Of a stretch of DNA of 64,000 nucleotides, positions 1 to 10,802 are shown one piece after another. This DNA comes from Daphnia pulex (taxonomy: Eukaryota; Arthropoda; Branchiopoda; Diplostraca; Daphniidae), in assembly GCF_021134715.1 (NCBI RefSeq), contig NC_060023.1, forward strand, positions 10,540,001-10,604,000, read 5' to 3'. A model generated the notes under the pieces. The model did not search any database, was not told the DNA's origin, and saw only the letters and a list, made by a program, of their open reading frames with translations. A program made the translations under genes and the position numbers. Position 1 is the stretch's first letter; each line of letters begins with the position of its first letter.

Positions 1-7
1 AGGTACA

Positions 8-200
8 TACTTTAAATATAGTTAATTTCACCTTAATTTACCTTAAAAACAATGTATATTTAAAGGTTGCGCCAGATGTAATTTCGATGGCGTTGAGGGA
101 ATAAATTGAACTAAGCACCTTTGATATAGGTTTTGATAAGATTATAATGCCTTGTTCTTATAAATCAAGATGCGACAAAATATGCTCACTTAATAACTTG
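8..200 (+). repeat. Diverged partial copy of a dispersed repeat (3' part)
   Basis: The first ~200 bases align by eye with the 3' part of the repeat at 2075-2260 and 10126-10310. Shared words include TAGTTAATT, GGTTGCGCC, ACCTTTGATATAGGTT, GATAAGATT and AAAATATGCTC, with scattered substitutions and small indels. It is visibly more diverged than the other two copies are from each other, so it is probably an older insertion. The element may continue left of the window. No coding potential is seen. Confidence 0.7.
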
Positions 201-1540
201 AACTTAAACTTGATAAACTAGTCGTCAAAGTGTTGAAGAACCCTGTATGTAATGAATGTTTTTGAAGTTACTTCACCAACGAGAACCACCAAGTGACTTG
301 TTCACATGGATGATGGACAAGAAAACTCTGAGATGCCTGAAATAATTCCTTTGTCATTTACTTCTAATTCGCCCTAGCAGCCTGACAAGCAAGAAGGAGC
401 TCTAATGTGTCTGTCTCTGCCAGCTTTTGTACACTAAACAATAATTCACACTTCGGGTTTAAATAATTCAAGTACAAACATACCTGCCAAAAGAGTCGAA
501 TGTCGGTTGTGAAGTGCATCGCAAACTATTTCCTGGTAAGTTTGATCAATGATTTCTAGTAATATAAATTTTGCACTCTCAAAAATTGAAAAAACAACGT
601 TTCAACTTTCATGTGTTGTTTACTTGTTCGTTCAATTGTAGTCTGCATTCTGTGGGGGATTTCCCGGTTTTGCATTTGCCAGATTGCAAAAATAAGTCGA
701 AAATTGAATGAAAATAATTGTTTTTTTATTGTCTTAAAAGTATGTATGTAATACTACCCCCAAATTGATTGGGTAAAAAAAACTAAACGAAATAAAACTT
801 AATAATAATTCACTAGGCAAAATAAGATTTGCAACGCTAGTGGTTAATATCCTAAAACTCCTAAAAGGTACGACATACGAGTGATACGACACATAGAAAA
901 GTTGATGAATCTGTCATCCACTGCTGCAACTTTTCCCCTTATCTCAATATTTAAAATGCTATTCAATGTGGGATCTCCGGTGTCTACTATGTACAATGAA
1001 CCCAATCAACACTCACGGTACACGCGACTGATGGCCAACAATGAGCTTTTCCATTCTATAAACCGGGAGAGAGATCTATCCAAAAGTTTTGTATAGAGAC
1101 GCACAATGAGACTGGGGAATTGGCCATCCAAGTCACTTTCGAGCCCGCGTCGTTTAGACGCAATTTGGTAATCCCGCGTACACGTAGTGTGTGCTGCTAT
1201 AATATCCACTTCTTTATAATATCCAACCAACTCGATTAACACTCGAAAGAAAAAATCATCAATCATCAACAAAAGTGATTGACGTCTAACTTTTGCATAA
1301 TAACGCATTCAAAAATGAAAGGGGGGTCATTAATATGGCATTATTAGAGTCCCGGTTGGAAACTTTATCGACGATAAAATATTCTGAAAATTTAAATAAT
1401 TCCGTCTCGTGGAATGTTACCGAATGACGTCGTTCTCATCTCCACATGTAGAGACGATCAAACCCCATAACATGGTCGTCTGTGGATTAAATGGAAGAAC
1501 AATAAGGTCGTCGTCGTCGTCTTCTTGCTCCACATTTTTG
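201..1540. other. Unannotated AT-rich stretch
   Basis: No ORF here resembles a known protein and no convincing exon pair is visible. The longest reading frames (about 100 codons at 1006-1308, minus) have the composition of non-coding AT-rich sequence. A short GTC/TCG run lies near 1507-1523. Axin 5' exons were looked for and not seen. Confidence 0.5.
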
Positions 1541-2322
1541 GGCATGTGGAAACGAACCAACGACGAAAGGACCGAGACGGACCCGATGTTGTTGCTACGT
1601 TTCATTAGATTCTCCGATTCTCCCTGATGAACGCAGCAGCACACACACACACAAAGGAGGCAGTGAGGCACTGTAGGGACGATACTATAGGGACGATTAT
1701 TGGTCGGGCAAAGAAAATGTCATTAAAAAACATGATATTATTATTTTTAAAAAATTCCTCTTTGTGAACTTTGTTGCGACATGCAAATCGTATTGATTAG
1801 CACATCACTGCATACGTACAAGTCTAGGTATAGACGAATGGCACGTGTTCCTATCGCTATGCTTCCATCACTTCAGTTCTTCTTTACTTTATACTTATAT
1901 TTAACGTTCGATTGAAAGAGTAATTAATTTCTTCCCAGATTGATGCGCTGAATGGTTCAACGAGTAACTTTTCTTAGATGGCTAGCTTACTCGCCCGTGG
2001 AGGTGGTGGTAGCCACATCTACCGCGCTCCAAAACAGTCACTTAAAGCCCCAAGACGTGCTGCAAGTTTTAGGGATAGTTAATTATACCTTAATTGGCTC
2101 CAAAATCAATGTGTACTTATAGGTTGCGCCTGATGTAAATTCCAGTGGTGTTTAGGGAATTAATCGAACTAAGATTGCACCTTTGATATAGGTTATGATA
2201 AGATTCTAATGCCTTGATCTTATTCATCAAGATGCGATAAAATATGCTCTCTTTTCAATAAAATGATCATTCATTTATAAGGCGCAAATTCAGTCTATAT
2301 TAATACAAAATCCGTTGTCAAT
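1541..2322 (+). repeat. Dispersed repeat, near-full copy 1
   Basis: Homology with 9598-10377 begins abruptly at GGCATGTGGAAACGAACC and ends at CCGTTGTCAAT. The flanks match almost base for base (1541-1945 with 9598-9995; 2075-2322 with 10126-10377). The ~125 bases in the middle (about 1946-2072) have diverged strongly. The right part carries AATAAAATG, like a polyadenylation signal. No terminal inverted repeat and no protein of its own were recognised. It is a direct repeat of the second copy, and the pair brackets Nup37 and Axin. It could be a non-autonomous mobile element or a local segmental duplication. Confidence 0.8.
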
Positions 2323-4324
2323 TTTTTCTTGTCTTGACGCAGAAGATACACAGGAGAGAGAAAGGAAGGAGGATGAGCATTTCCCCAGCAGACGGCAAGC
2401 CGACCCGAGTGTAGTCCTAAAACTTTCAGTTTAATAGTTTATTTTATCAGAGTTCTCCGATAACTGGCTTAAAAGAAGAAAGAGAATCTAATCAGTAGAG
2501 GGAATAGGGAACGCAGGCCAGTTCAGCCAAAAAGCCTCGTACATCACACACGAGATTATGCACAGAAATTTTTCTAGACGGCCAATATTGCATACATAGT
2601 CAATTCATCAATTGCGTCATTAAAAGGAAAAAACAAACAAATCGAATTTTATATTTTTTCGAACCCAAATGGAACAATGGGCACGTCTGCATTTTAACTA
2701 TAGAAAAATCATCAAAGATGATATTAATGAACCCAGTTGATTTTTCTTTTTTCCTTTCGCTCTCTTGTGTGTAATTTCAATCAAGCGCAAAACTCACAAC
2801 TTTGGTTGGTGTTGTAATATATGGCCACTATAACTCTGCACTCTGTGAACTTGTAGATTTTTTTTTATCCCCCTTCCGCCAGCACTTTGGATTGGTATAA
2901 AATGTTGCGCAAGAATAAAATTTTCTTTTTTCTTGGATTTTTCCGGTACGTGAAATAATTTAGGCGACCCCACATCTGAGTGCGTCATTTATATCTTTTC
3001 GAGACGCCTTATTTATATTTTGTACTTGGGCAGCAGCTTTTATTTCTTCTTTGAGAAAATGGTGATGTCGGAAAAGAGATTATAATGATGATGAAGCTCC
3101 GAATGAGCTTCCCGCGCCCGAAATCCATTGGCAGTTTCCATTTGATTAATGGCGCAGCGGCATCGGCGGCCCACACACACACGCGCGACTATTTGCGTCA
3201 TATATCGCGCATCACGTGTGTCCATTAAGGAAAGAAAAAAGATGAATCGAAATATTTTTTCCTCGTGTCACGCAAACAGAAATTCAATCGATCTGCGGAA
3301 TTATCTAATGATTCGGTTAAATGATAAATTATACTAGGTTATATATTTTCGTTTATGAATAAGGAAGTGTTTTCATTGAAAACACTCGATAAAATTATAT
3401 CTTGCATCTGTAACAGACGCAAGACATCTTGTGATAGGAGTTCGAGAAGATTCGATAGATCTCCACATCAGTAATTACAATTAATTAAGGTAATTGTAAT
3501 AATCACCCAGATAACTTATACTTCGTATTATATGCAACACGGCTCTATAAGTACGGATTTCTTTATAAACTTGGCTAACACCTGAAGCATCACTGAAGTG
3601 CGATTTACATAAAAACTACTCGATTTTTTAAATGTTAAGAAATAGTTTATGACGCGCAATTTTTTCTTACATAAAGTTCATTTATGAATATCTGCTTTAG
3701 TTTACTCGTGTTGTAGTTGTAATACGACGATAAGGCAAATTGCGTAGGTGAGGTTTCCTCGATTATGGGTAAAAACCCTTGCGGATATTGTCTATTATGA
3801 GACACAAATGGCGGAACATTTGTGGGGGAGGGGGTGATTCTTTCTTTTTGTCTGTAATCTGTAAAACAGAAATAATATGTTTGATAAATTCCCATATTCG
3901 GAAAATTGTGTTCTGCCATTAGTCAAGTTGGTCAAGTTGCTATTTTTTAAAAAAATCTTAGCATGACAGACACATTCTTCTTTTTTGTCCGATACACTCA
4001 CTGGTAGCGAGGTAATTTTTATAACCTATAGCTGTGCGTTAAGAAAAACCATGGAATAACTGACTAATTTTCAGATTGATAAATTTTACTTTTATTGCTT
4101 TTATGCTTTTATCGCTTTTATCGGCTTTTATAAAACCAGAGTTGATAATTTGATAAAGCGGTTGCAAAAAAAGGCTACTGGCAACAAAGCGACACGAGGG
4201 ATTGAAATTCGGCAACGTAACTTACCAGACGTAATTTGTTTTTACAAACCACGAATCACAATCACAAAACCGATTTGAATTTGTAAAAAGATTTTTAAGT
4301 AAAAAAGCCATCATAAAAAAAGAA
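2323..4324. other. Intergenic region upstream of Nup37
   Basis: AT-rich with CA/GT runs (near 3170-3185) and T/A homopolymers. No convincing exon was found on either strand. In particular there are no RGS-domain exons that could belong to the Axin gene downstream. Confidence 0.5.
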
Positions 4325-5676
4325 ATGGGCTCTCTTTCCAGACCGTTTCATTCAGTTGGCTTGGGAGATGAAGAGATTTCTGTCTTTCATTTTCACCATA
4401 CGAGTGGTCCAAAAATTTCCTAGCAATCGGAACGGAAAATAAGGTGGTCGTTGCCAACGTTCAGTATGAAAACGTAAGCACATTTTGTATTGTCAAAACC
4501 TGTCATTACCTACTTGATACATCGTTATGTATCTATTGTTTTATTAATTGCTTTTGTTATCCTCAGGATGAGATTCAGTTCAATGTGATTCGTGAATTTC
4601 ATCATTTTTGCCCAGTTGTTTCCTTGAGTTGGAGTGCACTCTCATCCAGTGATACGGTTCCTAAAGTCTGCAAATTTGCCACAGCAGGCATTGATGGGAA
4701 AATTCGGATTTATACAAGTGATCTTGCTCAATCAGAAAATGTTTTGGTAACAGGTTTAGCATACTTTGAAAGTCTTTTAAAAATAAAAATCAACATTATC
4801 TTTATAGGAATTGAGTGGACATGCTGACAATGTCAATTCAATAGCATTTCAATTTTCAACCAGACATCAATGAAAAATTCTTGATCTCTACTTCTGATGA
4901 TTTTACTTGTAAAATTTGGTCTACAGAGACCGGAGATTTTTTAAAAACAATTCCTCTTCAATCTTCAGGTGATTTATAAATGAGATGTAAAAATGACAAA
5001 AATAACACTGTAGGATTAAAATTGGAAACCTTATGTAGGAATGGTCGTTAGATTCAATCCTTCGGAACCCAGTAAATTCTTAGTGATGGAAAAGTCGGGC
5101 GTTACAAGAATCTTCAGTACTTTAAATTTTTCTCCAGTAACTTCTTTGAGCAACAACTTTAGCTGTCAAGACCCGGCTCTTGATACTGATTGGTCGTCCT
5201 GCAATCCCACTCATATTGCGACATCATTAGGAGGTCGAATTCAAAATTGGGATTTAGAGGCATTAAGGTATACTATTATTCTTTACAAATGACATGACTT
5301 GAAAGCTGTCGACCATGACAGATTGTTATTTGATTTCTTGGTTTAAATATAAAAGGCTTCCAGAAGACACTACAACAGTTTCTTGTGAAATGGTCCGAAA
5401 AGTACGCTTTCATTCTACCATCGATACATTGATTGCCGTTCTTGGATCACCAGGCCCTGTTGTGACCGTACTCCGTTCATTAGGACCAGTAATGATAACG
5501 GATTCGTTAATGGTAAACTTAGCGTAGCAAATTTTTTTTTAACGTTGAATTTTCCTAATAATATGTACTCCATTTAAATTTAGGCTGCCAGCGATCTAAG
5601 TTGGCATTATTCTTTACCCCTTCTTGCTGTAGCAAACGATCGATCTGTACGATTTTGGAAATTGCTACTAAAATAA
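4325..5676 (+). CDS. Nup37: Nucleoporin Nup37 (WD40 protein), with two apparent one-base frameshifts
   Basis: WD40 beta-propeller subunit of the Nup107-160 (Y) complex of the nuclear pore. Exons: 4325-4473, 4567-4746, 4808-4968, 5039-5267, 5356-5512, 5584-5676, all with GT/AG ends. The segments read in Nup37 order: NFLAIGTENKVVV; IREFHHFCPVVSLSW; KIRIYTSDLAQSENVLV; ELSGHADNVNSIAF; FLISTSDDFTCKIW; GMVVRFNPSEPSKF; and a C-terminal LSWHYSLPLLAVANDRSVRF. The total of 969 nt (322 residues plus stop) matches the family length of about 326. Exon 1 is 149 nt where 150 is needed: after GDEEISV the frame must shift by one missing base near 4383. Exon 3 is 161 nt where 160 is needed: there is one extra base near 4848-4854, otherwise a TGA follows. 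The two indels cancel overall. They may be sequence errors or signs of a decaying copy. The identity rests on ordered similarity over the whole length. Confidence 0.9.
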
Positions 5677-5714
5677 TCCCTTGTAAATTAATTTTGATTT
5701 CTGAATGCTGATCA

Positions 5715-5720
5715 AATAAA
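5715..5720 (+). terminator. Polyadenylation signal of Nup37
   Basis: AATAAA lies 38 bases after the Nup37 stop codon. The first Axin exon begins only about 160 bases further on, so the two genes are very tightly spaced. Confidence 0.6.
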
Positions 5721-5881
5721 ATTCTGAGCTCAACCAAACTTCAACTAACAATTCTCTTGGTAAACATATTTTTTTTTTATTGAAAATTTCCTTATTAAGT
5801 TATGGTAATTCATTTCTGTTGTTATATAACATTGGTGCTTAGTAATGACATGCCAATTAACAAACCCAAACATTTGTTAGG

Positions 5882-8418
5882 ATGAACGTCGAATCCCGGT
5901 GAGTCTACCCAAGGTGAGTCATCGTTATAGAATGTCTTTGAAAAATTGCATGATCAATTTCTTTCTTTCTCATTTTTTCTTTTAACTTTTGCCTGCATTT
6001 TTATTTAATTGGAATGCCGTTTTGATTCTTATTTCAATTCACTTATGATTTCGTTTTTTTTTTTTTCGTTTTCCGTTTATTCTTTACGTTCATTTATGGG
6101 GTAGTAGTCGAGTGCCCCACAACCCATATCACTCCGTGCACACAACCGGCTATTACGCGCCGTACAATCCCGTTTCACGCCAGGATTCCGAGATATCCTC
6201 TGATGCTCATACGGACGACACTCGCTCACTGACCGATGGATCTGTGTAAGAATTTCGAATGAATTTTTCTTCATTTTTAGTTATATTTTTTAAATGTTTT
6301 AGAGCCTGCAAACAATTTTATTTCAGTAATTATTCGTTCAACATTAACTTGTAACAAACGTTTTATAGCGATGGCTCTGTCCTGTTTTACCCGGCCAAGC
6401 CTAACCGGCACCAACTGCGCAAAGCTCGCCAAAAGATTTCAAACGACTGTATGAGAAATCGTGATCCGTCTATAAACCAGCCATTCATCCCGCGAACTCA
6501 GCGTCCTCCACCTAAAGAACAGGTTATACACCTCGACATTCATCACGACTGAATCAGGTTTTTTTTTAATATAAAGGGAATGTTTTTTCTTGTTTGGTCG
6601 CAGCAGGGTATGCCCAAGACGCCGCAAGAATTCGCTGCTGAGCTTATCCAAAAATTGGAAGCCGTAAAACGAGATCGGGAATCTGAAGAAAAGTTGCTCC
6701 GGATTGTCGCTGAGGTTGGTGGCATTTTGCCATTTTCCCACGTTTTCTCTTTAAACAGCCAAAGTGCTTTTTCAGCAAAAACTATTTGTTTTCATACAGA
6801 GGGATAGTGAAGCCAGTGGATTGGATGAGCCATGCCCGCAAGGCGCCCGCTTCAAACCCGGATCTGAATGCTCAGCTCGTGTTTTGGCAGAAGCACTGTC
6901 CAAAATCGCTTCTTCAAATGAAGCCGACACACAATCGATTCTCGGTAATGAGCACGATTTTATCTCTTGTGCAGTTCTATCTTAATCGAGTGGATTATTA
7001 TTATTTTACAGATAACCACGTCCAAAGGATCTGGGCAGATCAGACGCCATTGCGATCACCCGGTGCACTTTCACCTCGGCCGTGGTCTCCAGAGAACCGG
7101 CGTCGATTGCCACCGAATTCTGTGGCTATTCCAACGAAAACCAGTGGGCCACCAATATTGAGCTCTTCTGCATATGGACCCGGCTATTTCCAACGCTCCT
7201 CGGCCCATCATCGGCGAAAAGACAAGGTAAATGTCTATTCATTTCTAATTCTTCGAGAACTGGGACTTTACGGAATATTTTAATTTTCAGGATATCGAAA
7301 AGGGTTCAACTTACTCAGCAGACTCGGGTGCGATTCTCGATCAAGGTGACAGCGGAAGAGAAAATCGAGCTCACTTTTCCAAGTCACAATCAATTCCTGA
7401 TACCCGCCGGATTGGTATGACGTCCTCTCTTGGGGGAGCTAGCAGTGCCATCGGCAGCAAGAAATCACAATACGATCGTGTCCATGACAGTGGTCTTTGC
7501 CTCCATACGGACCCTAATCCTGGAACACTAATGGCACCGCCTTCACAGCCACCCAAGGAGAAAGTGCTCCACTGGATCAGCACCAATGACAAATGGCAAG
7601 AAGCTGATAGAGATCCGTCTTCCAGCAAGCACAGGTAATTTTTGTTATCAACTCAGGCCTAGTCGGGTGGATCTCTAGCAATTTCTTTTTTTATGGTTAG
7701 GTCGCGTCCACCGAGTTCGACTTCACCCATTTCTTCCAGGAGGAGTCGGCAACACAAGTCCGCTTACGGGACTTCGAGGTCGGAATCGCTGGAACGAGCT
7801 GGAGCTTCCGCCGGTCATTTAACGCAAAGTGAAGACGATATGGCTAGAAATCGTCCTCCAACCAAGCCAAAGTAAGTCTAATAAAACGAAAACTAAATTC
7901 ACTTGCATTTTGATTCATTTATTGATCCAATCATTCTAGACCTAGCGTATCACAGCCAACTTCCACTCACTCGACAACGATGAAGAAACCAGCAAGTAGT
8001 GGAGCTCTCTCAGGTAAACAAGGAACAATTCAGCAGCGTTGGTTGTTCGCCACCACTCATTCCATTTTGATTCACAGGTGAAGGAAGCTCAGCCCCAACA
8101 GAATGCACTGTTGTGACGTTCACTTTTGGAGATGAGCCCGTGCCCTACCGCAGCCGGATACCAGCTGGACGAACTGTCACGCTCAAGCAATTCAAAGAAA
8201 TTTGTGTGCCCAAAAAAGGAAACTACAAGTAAGGAAGACTATTAATTATTTTTCACGAGGCTTTGTACTCTAATCATCTTTTGTTAATTAGGTACTACTT
8301 TAAGACGAATTGCGAGGACGACGTAGCGATGGCAGTCAATCAGGAGGTTATTGACGACTCTGAGATTCTACCACTCTGGGAAGACAAAGTGCTGGGTATC
8401 GTCAAGCTTGTCGATTAG
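5882..8418 (+). CDS. Axn: Axin (Wnt-pathway scaffold), C-terminal two thirds; no RGS domain seen
   Basis: Axin scaffolds the beta-catenin destruction complex. Exons: 5882-5898, 6108-6245, 6369-6522, 6607-6714, 6800-6944, 7012-7226, 7291-7634, 7701-7871, 7940-8013, 8078-8228, 8292-8418. All phases agree and the sum is 1644 nt (547 residues). Visible in order: a Ser-rich RQDSEISSDAHTDDTRSLTD block; PFIPRTQRPPPKEQ and TPQEFAAELIQKLEAVKRDR (the GSK3-binding region of the family); HVQRIW...TPLRSPG (the beta-catenin-binding region); KEKVLHWISTNDKWQE (equivalent of the PP2A-binding segment); and a C-terminal DIX domain from VVTFTFGDEPVPYRSRIP to GIVKLVD at TAG 8418. The start is uncertain. ATG 5882 is in frame and ends in a perfect GTGAGT donor, but an AG precedes the exon, so it could be internal. 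Family members are about 750-860 residues and carry an N-terminal tankyrase-binding segment and an RGS domain; neither is in the window. Confidence 0.92.
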
Positions 8419-9597
8419 AATTGATGATGTTATGGAAAAGATATTGTCTTGAAAACTTTAAAAAAAAAAACTCTTTGAAATGAACTTGAGTTTATGTTGC
8501 AGCTTAACATTACCCTCCTTCAAAATCTTCAGCCCTGTCTTTTATTTTGTATGATGTCAGTTCTATTTTTGTCATTGTCGTTTTTCATCGATTCACGCGT
8601 TGTTTTTTCTCTTAACTCTTGTCTTTTGATAGAAATCGAGTTTCTTTTATTTCTTTTCTCTTTTATTTTGAGAAGCGTGCAACAATCGTGTCGTAGTAAT
8701 TTACCCTTTTTCCAGCATGAATGAATATTTGTTTAATTGTCGCGCTGAGACTTCTTTCTTCCCTCCTGCATTTCCTTTTTATACTTTGTCTGGGCCAAAA
8801 AAAAACTAATTTAAGAAAAAAAAATGTTGGAAGATTTGCCTTAGCCAGAATATTTTTTTTTAACTTCGCAATCGTCTGATTTGTACACATCCATCGAGTA
8901 TTCTCTGAAAGATAAGGAATGACATGTGTTCAACTCCGATTCCTCGTCTACCACTATCTCCATCCCGCCCAAATAAAACCGCCACTTCATCTGAAGCATT
9001 ACTAATACGCAAACGTTTCATTACAATTTTATGAAATTGTTTTGTATAACTGTGGACATTCATTTCGACATCCAACTTGGTTTCATTATAAGTCGGGGTA
9101 GTCTATGTTTTTTGTGAAGCTATACTTGGCAGTTAGAATTTCAAGCCAAACGACTTTTCAAATTTTCATTTGAAACGAAAGTAACCATAATTATTCACAT
9201 TTTCACTTGCCATTTTTAAAGATAAATCTCATTTTGGGCGGGAATTTAAGCAAGAACTAAGTAGAAACCAATGCGATGCTAGCGACATCTAACTACAATC
9301 GAAGTGCTTGATTTGTCTATTTTCTTTTATGGGAAAAAGAAATAGTCAGATCACATGCGTTAGCAAAATATCCAAAGGACTGTTTGTCATTTTTATTTCA
9401 TTAAAAAATCACGATAGCATATCAATAGTCTGCCAATGGCCGTAATAGACTAAGACTGTGACATCTCGGAGTCACTTGTATTCTATAGCTGTCGCTGTGT
9501 TAGAACTTATAAAATTAATTAATATATAAGTATTTACCATACTAGACCATCACGGAATTTCCGGCAAAATTACTACCAATATGACTAATTTAATGTT
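8419..9597. other. Axin 3' UTR and intergenic sequence
   Basis: T-rich sequence follows the Axin stop. AATAAA-like words occur near 8970. No other gene is seen before the repeat at 9598. Confidence 0.5.
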
Positions 9598-10377
9598 GGC
9601 ATGTGGAAACGAACCAACGACGAAAGGACCGAGACGGACCCGATGTTGTTGCTACGTTTCATTAGATTCTCCGATTCTCCCGTGATGAACGCAGCAGCAC
9701 ACACACACACGCAAAGAAGGCAGTGAGGCACTATAGGGACGATACTATAGGGACGATTATTGGTCGGGCAAAGAAAATGTCATTAAAAAAACATGATATT
9801 ATTATTTTTTAAAAATTCCTCTTTGTGAACTTTGTTGCGACATGCAAATCGTATTGATTAGCACATCACTGCATACGTATAAGTCTAGTTATACACGAAT
9901 GGCACCTGTTCATATTGTTATGCTTTCATCACTTCAGTTTTTCTTCACTTTGTACTTATATTTAACATTCGATTGAGAGAGTATTTAACTTCTTCCCTCA
10001 TTGTCGCGCTACTTCATGGGTCGACGAGTAGCTATTTAAGGCTTCAGTCAGTGCAGCGTCAGCCGCACCGAACAGATACTCGAAGCCACAATCTGAAACC
10101 CAAAACCCCCAAGCTGCAGACCTTAGGGATAGTTAATTATACCTTAATTGGCTCCAAAATTAATGTGTACTTATAGGTTGCGCCTGATGTAAATTTCAAT
10201 GGTGTTTAGGGAATTAATCGAACTAAGATTGCACCTTTGATATAGGTTATGATAAGATTCTAATGCCTTGATCTTATTCATCAAGATGCGATAAAATATG
10301 CTCTCTTTTCAATAAAATGATCATTCATTTATAAGGCGCAAATTCAGTCTATATTATTACAAAACCCGTTGTCAATG
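9598..10377 (+). repeat. Dispersed repeat, near-full copy 2
   Basis: Direct-repeat partner of 1541-2322, with near identity on both sides of a diverged central ~125 bases (about 10000-10125). In this copy the centre holds TATTTAAGG followed by TCAGTCAGTGC, which looks like a TATA box and arthropod initiator. The central words in both copies have a faint resemblance to the start of a histone H3 reading frame (for example CCCAAGCTGCAGACC), but neither copy is open. Origin unknown. Confidence 0.8.
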
Positions 10378-10563
10378 ATGGACCATGATGTAAGAAAGGG
10401 AGCGGTCTTTTGGCGCCGGCGACGAATAGAGCAAACCAACTACGCGTACCCCAGCCATGGCAACCTCGCGGCGGCCATGTTGAGTTAATGTTTTGATGAG
10501 CTCTTATGGGTTTTGTGAGGGTCTCTCCGAAGATAGAGTGTAGTTTCTTCCAAGTTTATCTTG
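10378..10563 (+). promoter_or_regulatory. Possible promoter / non-coding first exon
   Basis: A GC-rich island (GGCGCCGGCGACGAATAG, CTCGCGGCGGCCATGTTG) stands out from its AT-rich surroundings and ends in TATCTT/GTAAGTAATG, a good splice donor. It contains a GCCAT core like the binding site of YY1/Pho proteins. No downstream coding exon could be matched, so this may be the start of a non-coding RNA or a relic. Confidence 0.3.
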
Positions 10564-10706
10564 TAAGTAATGTATAGCAGTGATTAAATAGGTAAATTAA
10601 TAGGGAATATTGTGATGTAATTTTTTTTTTTTTTTGAATTCACGTTTTTTTTTTATAAATTAATGAAACGTGTTGTTTACGTTTTTTTTTAGGGAAGAAC
10701 GGGGAG

Positions 10707-10802
10707 AAGAGGGAGAATGGGACGAATGGGGGAGAAGAGGAAACGTGGGTCCCCTTTTTTTCGTACGCCCTCCTCCCTCCCATTCGTCCCATTCTCCCTC
10801 TT
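10707..10802. repeat. Perfect 24-bp inverted repeat (hairpin)
   Basis: The left arm at 10707-10730 (AAGAGGGAGAATGGGACGAA...) is the exact reverse complement of the right arm at 10779-10802. The 48-base loop is itself purine-rich on the left and pyrimidine-rich on the right, so the fold extends imperfectly. It could be a foldback or MITE remnant or a long hairpin RNA. Confidence 0.85.

Noticed and set aside
881-1308. ORFs of 71 and 100 codons near the left edge
   Set aside because: AT-rich, overlapping on opposite strands and without similarity to any family.
5881-5913. Longer first Axin exon ending at AAG/GTGAGT (DERRIPVSLPK)
   Set aside because: It would end in phase 0, while the next exon needs phase 2; the donor at 5898 fits exactly.
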